Below are positions 24,470 through 35,464 of a stretch of DNA of 64,000 nucleotides, piece after piece. The stretch covers positions 59,729,119 through 59,793,118 of the forward strand of contig NC_079507.1 in assembly GCF_030052815.1 (NCBI RefSeq), read 5' to 3'. The position numbers were made by a program, and so were the translations under genes. The stretch's first letter is position 1. Each line of letters begins with the position of its first letter. The notes beneath the pieces are model-generated. The model made no database searches and had not been told where the DNA came from. It was given only the letters and a program-made list of their open reading frames with translations. This DNA is from Hevea brasiliensis. Its lineage: Eukaryota; Streptophyta; Magnoliopsida; Malpighiales; Euphorbiaceae.

Positions 24470-25165
24470 GTTACTAACTTGTACTATTTTGGGTTTTGCC
24501 CGTGTAATAAGATCTGGGTTTTTTGGAAAATTTCTAAGGGAAGTAATATTTGGTACTTTCAAGTGAGATCTACTTCTGTTTTGCGAGTTCGGGATTTTGG
24601 GTCTTACTGCGTCTGTTCTCAAGTGCTTGGTTCTGGAGCCTTTCTCATCTTATTGCTGAAATCATTGGCTCACTGTTTGGTTGGTTCTCTGGAGAAGCAC
24701 GCGTGGGGGAATGCTGGCTGGGATGTGGGGTTCCATTTGTTGAAGATTTGTGTGGTTTAAGAGCTTTTTGTCAGTGATTAGTGAAGTTGGGGGTTGTGGG
24801 TGAAGAAAATAGCAAGCGGATGTGGCTGAAATCGATCTTGTTTTGTAGCAACACCGGCTTCGTTGAAGATTCAAGAAGAGGGGTTTTGGTGTGGTTGTTA
24901 GTTTTCCAATGAAGTTTCACATTGAATATCATTTGACTGATGCGTTTTATTGAAGGTTAGACACCAAAATTTGGCAATCTGGATTGGTTTTTGAAGGGGG
25001 AGGAAAAAGGTAAAGGTATGGTATTGTGTGAGAAGAAACCAGGGAAGAGAGTAATTGTTGAGTGGTTTGGTTGGGGTTTAATTGGTGTCGGTAAGAGTGG
25101 GTTTTTTGGGATCTTCTCGTTGTGGGTCTAGACTTGGTTTTGAAGGCGTTATTAAATCTGTGATA

Positions 25166-28100
25166 ATGAGGCTCTCTTCAGCTGGTTTTAGTCCACAGAC
25201 CCAGGAAGGTGAGTATTATTGCTTGCAGATTTTCTCCCCTCTCCTTTTTCGTTCTTTTTACTCTTCTTTTTTTTGGTTGGTTGGTCTCCTTCTCGCTACT
25301 AGTTTTGGGTTTATTCTCTTCTTCTTCTTCGTCTTCTTCTTCTTTTTTTTTTTTCCCAAATGATTAGATTGAGTTTTTAGGCTAGTTTGTGGTTTAAGCA
25401 TGGAATTGGGACATCCACAAAGTCCATTTGTTTCTTATGGGAAAGTGATATACATTGAGATCTTCAAAAGCATTGTGAGGTGATAGATTCTCTTTGGTTG
25501 GTTTAAGTTCTTTAGTTTTTTGGGTTTTCCTTGGGTAGCTTCAGCTGCGGAGTGCAGAGAACTCAATTGGTACGAATACTTGGATTTCCCATCCTTTCTC
25601 AACCTTTTCAGTAATCATTCAGAGGGATAATATGTCGAATTTGTTAAATTAATAGCCAAGGCCCTTAAATGGCATCTGTGATTAGTTGATTTCATTAGTT
25701 GGAGGTCTCATTATAAAGTCTTGGTGCCATCAAAGTTAAGTTTTCATGTAATTCTAACTTCCTCCCGAAACGAATTTTGCAGGGGAGAAAAGGGTTTTGA
25801 ATTCTGAACTTTGGCACGCATGTGCGGGTCCTCTTGTTTCTCTGCCTGCTGTTGGAAGTCGTGTTGTTTATTTCCCCCAGGGTCACAGCGAGCAGGTAAC
25901 AACATGTAATCTGAATATAGCCTGCCTCCCTGTAATGATGAAGTGGATTGATATATTACCTCGAATAATTATATTTTATGTTATTGTATGTTGATTATTT
26001 TGATCTGAATATAAGCTTAATCTCAATTTATGATTGTCGTCTTGGGTAAAACAGACTTTGAAATGATTAATATTACCTATCACTGGTTGATAAATGCATT
26101 TAGCTATAATAAAAATGCTATTTAAGTAGTCCTGATTCCAGGTTGCGTCATGGATCTTGAAAATTCTAGTTGAAAATGTCAATCGGTGCACCCTTGTTAT
26201 TCCTCAATGCCAGTATTAGTTAGATGGTTGATTCAAATCACCTTGCGGTAGGATAGTTGGTATCAATTTGCTGTATTTTGCCCTAATTAATGCTCTTTTG
26301 TGTAGGTTGCTGCGTCAACTAACAAGGAAGTGGATGCCCATATTCCTAACTACCCAAGCTTACCTCCACAACTTATCTGTCAACTTCACAACGTGACCAT
26401 GCATGTAAGACTTGTTTAGTTTGCTAGTTTTTAGTTGTGCATATTACCATTGGATCTTTCTTAAAAGGCTTAAAACATTTATCTATTTCAGGCAGATGTT
26501 GAGACGGATGAAGTGTATGCACAGATGACCTTACAGCCATTGAGTCCTGTATGCCGTATTGTCTTTATTGGTGTTTTGATTTGTTGTTCTTTGGTTGACA
26601 TAAAATTCATTACATATTTAAAATGATTTTATTCTATAGCAAGAACAGAAGGATGCCTACCTTCCCACTGAATTGGGCACTTCCAGCAAACAGCCAGCAA
26701 ATTATTTTTGTAAAACTTTGACAGCCAGTGATACAAGTACTCATGGAGGATTCTCTGTCCCTCGCCGGGCAGCTGAAAAAGTGTTTCCTCCACTGGTAAA
26801 GCTTATTTGTTACTGTGTAACAAGATCGTTAGTTTAAGTTTCAAGTTTGAAGTCTAGCATGTAATATCTTTTACATCAATTCTTCACTTGCAGGACTTTT
26901 CCCAACAACCTCCAGCTCAAGAGTTGATTGCTAGGGATCTACATGATAACGAATGGAAATTCAGGCATATCTTTCGTGGTGAGAGTTTTTTTTTTTTTTT
27001 TTTTTTTTTTAATAATTTGTCTTCTTTGTTGTGTAATTTCATTAGTTAGCATCATTTCTATCTTTTGAGCAACTGCACTTGATATTGATGTTGGCTGCAT
27101 TGCAGCGTTTTCCTAGAAATGAAGTGCATCTTCATTTGGATTTTTAAAGCAAATGGGTTTAATATAATACACGTGGTGAGCATTTTGACAATTATCATGT
27201 ACCTGATGCTCAAAGTGATGAGAGCACTGCATGTGAAGTTTTGTTTGTCTCTACCTTCTGTGTACAACTTTCTCTGATATTTAAAAGGTTGAGTAAATTA
27301 AATTTTTTAATGTTTGACTTTCAAAATGTCAGAGCAATAATAATGGTAAAAATGAGTTAATCCCAGTGGATATTGTAAATCCACCTCCTCCAGTTGCTTT
27401 GTTGGAAATTTTACAGCTTATTTTATTTGCTGCTGGTTATCATCATGTGCAGTAGTAGATAATTTTGAGCTCTCCGGAGAATTAAGTTAAACACAGGAAA
27501 GGACTTCCTCTAGAATATACATTTGACAGTTTTGGCTTCTCTTCATGCAGGCCAGCCCAAAAGGCATCTTCTAACAACAGGGTGGAGTGTGTTTGTAAGT
27601 GCTAAAAGACTTGTCGCTGGGGATTCAGTCCTTTTTATCTGGTAGGCTGTTGGTTAACTCCCCTGCATTGTTTTCCCCCTTTTTTTTATAAGAGCTTATC
27701 TTATTTCTCATTTCATTTGAGACTTAGAGTAGAATGTATTGTAGTTTTCTTCTTGCATAATCTTTGAACTTTAAGTATTCCTGAGGCCTGAAACTCATCT
27801 AGATCAGATGATCTTAGCTAAACTAAATTGCATTTTCTCTTGTATACTTGGGAATATATATGACATTGTGTATGACTTGATCAGGAATGAAAAGAATCAA
27901 TTGTTACTTGGTATCCGACGTGCTAGTCGTCCTCAAACTGTGATGCCTTCATCAGTCTTATCAAGTGACAGCATGCACTTGGGGCTTCTTGCTGCTGCAG
28001 CTCATGCAGCTGCAACAAATAGCCGTTTCACAATATTTTACAATCCAAGGTATGATACCGACTGATGTGAAATTTAACATTTTATTGTTACACTCCCTTC

Positions 28101-31100
28101 AATTTTTCATTCTGTCATTCAGGGCTAGCCCATCGGAATTTGTCATACCATTGGCCAAGTATGTTAAAGCAGTCTATCATACCCGGGTTTCTGTTGGTAT
28201 GCGCTTTAGAATGCTATTTGAAACAGAAGAATCAAGTGTCCGCCGGTAGGCCCTATGTCATTATTGTTATGTTTATTATAAATGTTACAGTTATTGCATA
28301 ATTGGCTTTTTGACTGGTTACATTTTCCCCCTCAACTATCAAAATGAGCTCAATTTTTGGCTGCTGTAAACATTAAATATATTACATACAAGTGACATTG
28401 AAATAAATATCTGCCCCCATTTTATTGGGATGATCAATTGTTAAATTACGGTTGGTATATATCAACAGGCTTGAAGTTGGATCCCTCTGTACTTCTATCT
28501 TTTTCTTGGCTCATCTGATAACATGTTCTCTTGTATTGTTGTTTCTTATTTTAATGCGATGAATTTCTTATGAGAATTTTATACATGACTTTTATGCGTG
28601 AAGCTACATGGGTACAATAACTGGCATAAGCGACTTGGATTCTGTTAGGTGGCCTAATTCACATTGGCGCTCAGTCAAGGTATGTTAAGAAGAATCATTG
28701 GATATTGTATATATTGTTGAATAAAATTTTTTGCTTGGCTGTGTCTTTTTGTCAATTTTTCTTTACATATTTTGCTATATATATTGTGTGAATATACTCT
28801 CTAATATGAATAGAGCAAATAAATGCAGGTTGGCTGGGACGAATCCACAGCTGGAGAGAGGCAACCAAGGGTTTCCCTATGGGAAATTGAGCCATTAACA
28901 ACGTTCCCAATGTATCCTCCATTCCCTCTAAGGCTTAAGCGCCCTTGGCCACCTGGACTGCCCTCATTCCATGGTAAGCTTGTCTATTGCCAGCTTGAGA
29001 GTTCTGATGAGTAGGTTGTATTTTCTAAAGTTTAGTTAGTAGGCTCTGGGTTTTACCCCCACTTTCCTAATCCCTCCCTTTTCTATGGTTTGGCTGTAAA
29101 ATTATTATTTGGCATTATGTTTCTAATCTTAATTTAAAAAGAAAAAATTCCTTATATATTTTGTTTAACAATCTTTTGAATGTAGGAATCAAGGATGATG
29201 ATTTGGGAATGAATTCACCCCTTATGTGGCTGCGAGGTGATGGAGATCGTGGAATTCAATCTATGAACTTTCAGGGACTAGGAGTAACACCATGGATGCA
29301 GCCACGAGTTGATGCTTCCATGCTTAGTTTGCAAACTGATATGTATCAAGCTATGGCTGCTGCTGCACTTCAGGAGATGAGGGCTTTTGATCCTTCCAAG
29401 TCATCAACTGCATCCCTTTTGCAATTCCAGCAACATCCTAATCTCCCAAGAACTGCTGCTTTGATACCACCCCAGATGCTGCAGCAGTCACAGCCTCAAC
29501 AGGCCTTTCTTCAAGGTGTTCAAGAAAACCAACATCAGCCCCAGTCTCAGGCTCAAACACAGTCTCACCTTATTCAGCAACAGTTGCATCACCCTCACTC
29601 ACTTAATAGTCAACAGCAACAGCAGCTGCCACAACAGCAGCAATTGGTTGAACATCAACAGATTCCTAATGTTGTCTCTACAATATCTCAATTTCCTTCA
29701 GCCTCTCAATCCCAGTCACCACCATTACAAGCCATCTCTTCCCTGTGCCAACAGCAGAGTTTTTCCGACTCAAATGGGAACCCTGTGACAAGCTCTGTTG
29801 TTTCTCCTTTGCATAGTCTCATGGGTTCATTTTCCCAGGATGAATCATCTCATTTGATGAACCTGCCTAGAACCAATCCATTGGTAACTTCTTCTGGCTG
29901 GCCATCAAAGCGAGCTGCTGTTGAACCTCTTATTTCTTCTGGAGCTCCACAAGGTGTTCTACCCCAAGTACAACAGTTGGGGCCCCCTCAGACAAACATC
30001 TCTCAGAGTTCTGTTTCCTTGCCACCCTTCCCTGGTAGGGAGTGTTCGATGGACCAAGAAGGTGGCACTGATCCACAAAGCCATCTTCTATTTGGTGTCA
30101 ATATAGAGCCTTCATCTCTTCTACTGCAGAATGGAATGTCGAGTCTTAGGGGTGTTGGTAGTGATAGTGATTCCACAAATGTGCCCTTCTCTTCTTCAAA
30201 TTACATGGGCAATGCAGGCACTGATTTCTCACTTAATCCAGCAATGACACCGTCAAGTTGTATTGATGAATCAGGTTTCCTGCAGTCCCCGGAAAATGTG
30301 GGCCAAGTAAACCCACCAACTAGAACCTTTGTTAAGGTTAGTTGCCTTTTGGCATTTAAATTGCTGTTCATCACTCGATGGGCACTAGGAAATTCTCAAT
30401 AGTTTGATATTTCAGGTTATGTTTGTAAATTATCTCTAGACTCAATTTCTTTTCATGTTACCTGATGCTGATACTGTAATTTTTGACAGGTTTACAAGTC
30501 AGGGTCCTTCGGTAGGTCACTAGACATTACCAAATTCAGCAGTTACAATGAATTGCGGAGTGAGCTTGCTCATATGTTTGGCCTTGAAGGCCAGCTGGAG
30601 GACCCCCTGAGATCAGGCTGGCAGCTTGTATTTGTTGACCGTGAGAATGATGTTCTGCTCCTTGGTGATGACCCCTGGCCGTAAGTTTCCAGCTCTTTCT
30701 GGCAATTTTCTTTAGGACTTATTGATTATTATTTTTCTGAAAACGTGGTGGGATTTTGTCCCAACTTATACCAGGTATGTTGTCATAAAAAATATTTTCA
30801 AAATAAATAGATCTCTATGTGCAATGATTATGAGATTAATATCTCTGGAAACTAGATTTTTTTCTTCATGTTGGGAATGCCATCTGTTTTTAATTTTCTT
30901 TTTTGCCATTCTCTATCACTGCTGATATGTTCCGTTCTTCATAAACCAGGGAATTTGTAAACAGTGTGTGGTGCATCAAAATACTCTCACCACAAGAAGT
31001 GCAGCAAATGGGCAAACGTGGCCTAGAGCTTCTGAACTCAGTCCCAATTCAGAGGCTTTCCAATGGCAGTTGTGATGATTATGCAAGCCGGCAGGACTCA

Positions 31101-31148
31101 AGAAATTTGAGCACCGGTATAACTTCTGTGGGGTCTTTGGACTACTGA
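25166..31148 (+). CDS. ARF6: Auxin response factor, ARF6 type (14 exons, 897 aa)
   Basis: Nuclear transcription factor that binds auxin response elements and is repressed by Aux/IAA partners. Exons: 25166-25208, 25783-25895, 26306-26404, 26492-26548, 26640-26795, 26894-26978, 27551-27641, 27885-28049, 28123-28245, 28604-28679, 28829-28973, 29186-30336, 30490-30680, 30950-31148. All introns are GT-AG and the phases join without a stop. Domain order: dimerisation region; B3 DNA-binding domain at about 126-228 ([20 protein letters not shown], then [13 protein letters not shown]); ARF/ancillary domain at about 250-335; glutamine-rich activator middle region (about 380-760); PB1 domain at about 765-855 with the conserved Lys after VY and the acidic [14 protein letters not shown] motif. 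The start MRLSSAGF, the middle region and the 14-exon structure fit ARF6 better than ARF8. ARF6 and ARF8 control flower maturation and adventitious rooting. The miR167 site at 30609-30629 is intact. No defects seen. Confidence 0.96.
30609..30629 (+). promoter_or_regulatory. miR167 target site in ARF6 exon 13
   Basis: GAGATCAGGCTGGCAGCTTG plus one T pairs with miR167 over the central AGCTGCCAGC core and most of both flanks. Mismatches lie at the ends and at one internal base. The position, in the exon encoding [18 protein letters not shown] of the PB1 domain, is that of the known ARF6/ARF8 target site. AGO1-guided cleavage here limits ARF6 mRNA in the family. Confidence 0.92.
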
Positions 31149-31900
31149 GAAATTTAACCAGTTAAGACACCATTTTCTCTTTTGTAATATTAGTTTCTCT
31201 TTGGATCCTTCCAGAGGTGGGAGGTACTGCCTAATCCGGGCTTAAAAGTTTATATATATAAGTTATTACTGTAATTAGAAGATGCTGTTCCTTGTTACTA
31301 TGCTATTGAATACATACAATCCATAATTAGTAGGAGACAATTTGTGGACTTAGCTGTTTATTTTTGTTAAATTTTCAGTCAATTTTTGATGAGAAAAAGT
31401 TGATTGTAGAACGAAAATGATGTTCCTGTGTCATAATTTGACTTTTTTGGTCGATGTGACTAGAACTTATGGAATTAGATGACTAATACAAGTTGTAGGT
31501 TCCAATTGCCATGTGATGGGTCTATAATAGGTAGGTGTCAAAAACAGCATTAATGGGAAAATGGCATCACTTGTTAGGTTCTTGGCTTTTGGCGGGAACG
31601 TAAGCTTCACACTTTTTGCTTTTGTTTTGACCAACGGATGCTTTTATCCACCATTCCCTCTATATCCATTTTGGTTAGAGGTAGAACAGAATGCTTATAG
31701 GTTCTCTATGTATTACGTATTAGGTGGGTGGTGTTTGGTTTTTCATCTAATAGCTTTTACTAATTTTTGGCGCATCGCCTAAGTTGCATCATTTACTGTG
31801 ATATACATGGCTAAGTCTACTTGTAGAAGTCAAGTGCGATAGTATTTTTACTTGGAAGACATATAGTGTTGCTCAAACTATTGAGAAATTAAACTCATGA
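31149..31900 (+). other. ARF6 3' UTR and following spacer
   Basis: The first 150-200 bases after the stop are T-rich 3'-UTR-like sequence (for example CTATTGAATACATAC near 31300). The rest has no coding signal. Confidence 0.5.
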
Positions 31901-31902
31901 GT

Positions 31903-32275
31903 CATACTATGAAGTTGTGTGAAAGAGTTGTAGAGCATCGATTACGATACTTCTCTCTCTCTCAATCAATTTGGTTTTATGCCCGGTCATTCAACTATGG
32001 AAGCGATTTTTCTTATGAGAAACTTGATGGAGAAATATAGAGATGTGATAAAAGATCTACACATGGTTATTTTTAATAATAAGGGAGACATACAAGCTCA
32101 CTATGAAGTTGTGGGAGAGAGTTGTGGAACATCGACTACGTCATGATACTTCTATTTTTCTCAATCAATTTGGTTTCATGTCCGATCGTTTAACTATGGA
32201 AGCGATCTTTCTTATTAGAAGCTTAATGGAGAAATATAGAGATGTAAAGAAAGATCTACACATGGTTTTTATTGA
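31903..32275 (+). repeat. Imperfect tandem duplication within the LINE relic
   Basis: The segment from ACTATGAAGTTGTGTGAAAG at about 31907 to GATCTACACATGGTTAT at about 32070 is repeated as ACTATGAAGTTGTGGGAGAG at about 32100 to GATCTACACATGGTTTT at about 32270. Period is about 193 bp. The first copy has a deletion at the RLRHDTSIF equivalent and other differences, so the copies have diverged since duplication. Confidence 0.85.
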
Positions 32276-33293
32276 TTTGGAGAAGGTTTATGATAGCGTT
32301 CCAAGAGATGTCTTATAAATGTGTTAGAATAAAAGAGGGTACCTATTAGGTACATACAAGTATTGAAAGATATGTATGAAGAAGTAACTACTATTGTGCG
32401 CACAGTGGGAGGGGACACAAGAGATTTTCCGATCCCAATTGAATTAGATCAGTCATAAGCTCTTACTTTTTTATATTAGTTTTAGATGAATTGACGAAAC
32501 ATATACAAGAGAGTATTCCTTAGTGCATATTGTTTGCGGATGATATTATTCTGATAGATGAGACACGAGAAGGAGTCAAATAGAAAGCTAGAGCTTTGGA
32601 GAAGTACTCTAAAGTCAAAGGGTTTTAAGTTAAGTAGAATGAAGATAGAATACATGCATTGCAAGTTCAGTGAAGGCCAAATTGATGATAGGGAAAGAGT
32701 TAGTTTGAATTGAATGGTACTGTCCCAAAATAATCACTTTAAATATCTAGGTTCAGTCCTTCAAGTAGTGGGGGATGTGAGAAAGATGTTAGTCATAGGA
32801 TTAAAGCCGGATAGTTGAAGTGGAGACGTGCCACGGGAGTTTTATGTGATCGTAAAATTTTCAATAAGTGGAAAGGAAAATTTTACCGTACAACTATACG
32901 ATCGGCTATGTTATATGTTAGTGAGTGTTGGGCACTGAAAGAGTCGTATGCGTCTAAGATAAGAGTTGCGGATATGAGAATGTTAAGGTGGATGAATAGT
33001 CATACTAGACTAGATAAAGTCTATAATGAGAGTATTAGAGAAAAGTTAGGAGTAGTGTCAATTGAAGATAAGTGAGAGAAGGGAGATTGAGATTGTTTGG
33101 TTAGATTAGAGGATAGAAAGAAAAAAAAGGGATAGACCTAAATTGACTTGGAGAAAAGTAGTTCTACATGACCTAGAAGTATTACACATTTCTGAGTATT
33201 TAAGCAAAAATCATTTAGAGTGGAGAAAGCGAATCCATATAGTCGACTCCAAATTTTTAAGATAAAGGTTTAGTTGAGTTGAGTACCTTATAA
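31903..33293 (+). pseudogene. Decayed LINE (non-LTR) reverse transcriptase
   Basis: Broken frames on the plus strand match the reverse transcriptase of plant L1-type LINEs. Landmarks are [20 protein letters not shown] with [20 protein letters not shown] (32150-32315), GGDTRDFPIPIELDQS (about 32410-32455), the catalytic LFADDIIL (about 32533-32556), and the C-terminal GVLCDRKIFNKWKGKFYRTT, SAMLYVSECWALKES and VADMRMLRWM (32815-33075). Many stops and indels separate these. The N-terminal part is present twice in tandem (see the repeat entry). There is no clear poly(A) tail or target-site duplication. The copy is dead. Confidence 0.88.
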
Positions 33294-33299
33294 ACATCT

Positions 33300-35080
33300 T
33301 CAATTATTCAGGTTGTCCAAATGTGCTCCGAGCCTTTAACAGTGGGACATGTATGAAAGTGTTGGTTGATGGAAGACGTGAATCACGTGCACCCCTTTTT
33401 TCATCAATATTTCTACATTTGCTGGACGATATTGAACTGGTAAGAATTCGCTTTTTTCAAGTTGAGCTGTCGTTTTTAGTTTGTGGGACTTGGTGGTGTC
33501 ATTGAAAGGCTATTGTTTAGAGATGCATGTGGTGGGTTAGTGAGTGTGGATAGGGACTTTTTTTGAAGGGTGGAATGATGACAAGGCAAAGCACTATAGA
33601 GTATCAACAATAATGCTTACCGATACAACCCCTTCAAAAGGACATTCACCTTTGCGTGGGGAAAGAGGTAGGAATGCCCCTTTTTCCCTTGGCTGCCTTT
33701 GTATTTTAGTGAACTTATTTTTCCTAAATGCATGGCTTGTACCATTTCTTTAACATTTATAAACTTGAAAAAAAAAAGGGTAACAATTTTACGCTGTCAG
33801 CGTGCGCGTTCACATGTGTCTTTTTTTTTTTTAGAAGACATTTTCAGAAGACAATCCCACATGTTTACTGAGACAGACACTTCCATGCGATACATTTTCG
33901 ATACCAAAAAATGGATGTGCCCGGTCCATATTTGACTTGTTATCTAATTGCTTGTTTGATCAATTTAAACACGCAATTTTTATTGAATTGCATTGAATTC
34001 TATAAACTAGTCATAACTAAAATTAATTTCTATTAAAATTAATGAAATTTGAAATGAATTTCATAAAATTTATGTAAATAATATTTTTTGAATTAAAATA
34101 TCCTGATTAAAAAAATTTTCTCCCAATTAATCTTTTATTGGCTGAAAAAGAATGTGGAACTACAAATTAGTTTTTTTTTTTTTATCTATTTATTATTAAT
34201 ATGTTTGGACAATTATATAATATATTTTATAATTCTTTTAGCTTTTAATATTTAAATTTATTATAAACATAATAATGATGCTATTTATATTATTATATAA
34301 ATCTCTTATATTATAATACGTGAATTTAATTTATATTTATTGCAATATTATTGGTTTATATGCTTATTAATTATTATAAATTTATTAAATATATTTTTTT
34401 AGAAAAAAAGATATAAGTTTTTTTTTAATTCTATAAAAATATTATAATTTTTTTAATTTTATTTTTGAGGGTATTTTAGGAATTGAGGAAAATTAAATTT
34501 TAGTTCTGAAATTATACTAAACATTAATCATATGGAATTTAATTAAATTCTGCATTTTAAATTATGTCATGCTAAATAATGGAAATCATTTGAAATGAAT
34601 TCTAACTAAAATTTATTTTAACTATATTTCAAAATTTGTGGCAGAGTTGAATAAACAAATGGATTTTTTTTTTCTTTTTTGAAGACACGAAAAGCAGAAA
34701 TTTAAATTTTTAATAATGTGATAGAAATTTTTCATAAGGAAAATATGATTTTAAACTCATAATTATTTACTAAATCAGATAAGTAGACAATTTAAATCTT
34801 TATGTGGACAATTGAACAAATTAAGGTTGAAAAGTTTGTTGTTTAGGGCATGCATGATATGCAAGGAATACCTTCTTCTGCATTGCCAAGCCCTCTCATA
34901 ATACTCAGGCTTTGGAGCTTCACATAGGTTTGAGCCCAATCTCTCAATGTTGGGTCATGAAAGTGGAGGAGTCATTCATGGCAGTCATATTGTTTTATAT
35001 TGTAGTGCACCACATCATCCAAAATGCAAGTATTCAGATCTTGAACCTGGCATTATGAGGGCCATTGGAAAGCTTTTATT
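33300..35080. other. Intergenic DNA; possible AT-rich element at about 33945-34650
   Basis: No gene recognised. The A/T-rich part has GAATTGCATTGAATTC-type near-palindromes. Its ends are weakly inverted (TTGTTTGATCAA near 33952; TTGAATAAACAAAT near 34648), consistent with an old MITE. The remainder holds only chance ORFs. Confidence 0.35.
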
Positions 35081-35084
35081 AAGC

Positions 35085-35152
35085 TCAGTTTTCTTTACCT
35101 GTTCAACTGGCTGAGAGTTTCAGTTTTCTTTACCTGTTCAACTGGCTGAGAG
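35085..35152 (+). repeat. 35-bp tandem duplication
   Basis: A unit starting TCAGTTTTCTTTACCTGTTC and ending ACTGGCTGAGAG occurs twice head to tail with identical sequence over 33 bases, implying a recent duplication. It lies downstream of the remorin stop codon (35465, minus strand). Confidence 0.9.
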
Positions 35153-35464
35153 CTGCCTCATATCTAGCTACTATAGCCAGAAAGTTCCAGGCGCTCGAGT
35201 ATTCGTCCTTAGTGTTTGTATAAAGTTTTTTTTTTTTTTATAAGTGTTTGAATGAAGTTAAATCTTACAGAAAAAGCAGAGAAATTTTACTTTCTAACTT
35301 GCAAACTAAGGTCACTCCATTAGATACAAGATTGAGCAAAATATAGTGGAAGTGGACAGCACTCAATGAACTATAAAACAAAAACAAAATACAAGAGATG
35401 CCACTTTGGCTCAATGAGTTGTATGAGCAAATTCTTTCTACTTGAATATTTGATGTTTTCAGTT

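Noticed and set aside
29516..29788. Second ORF overlapping the ARF6 glutamine-rich exon
   Set aside because: Out-of-frame reading of CAG/CAA repeats; the main frame is clearly the coding one.
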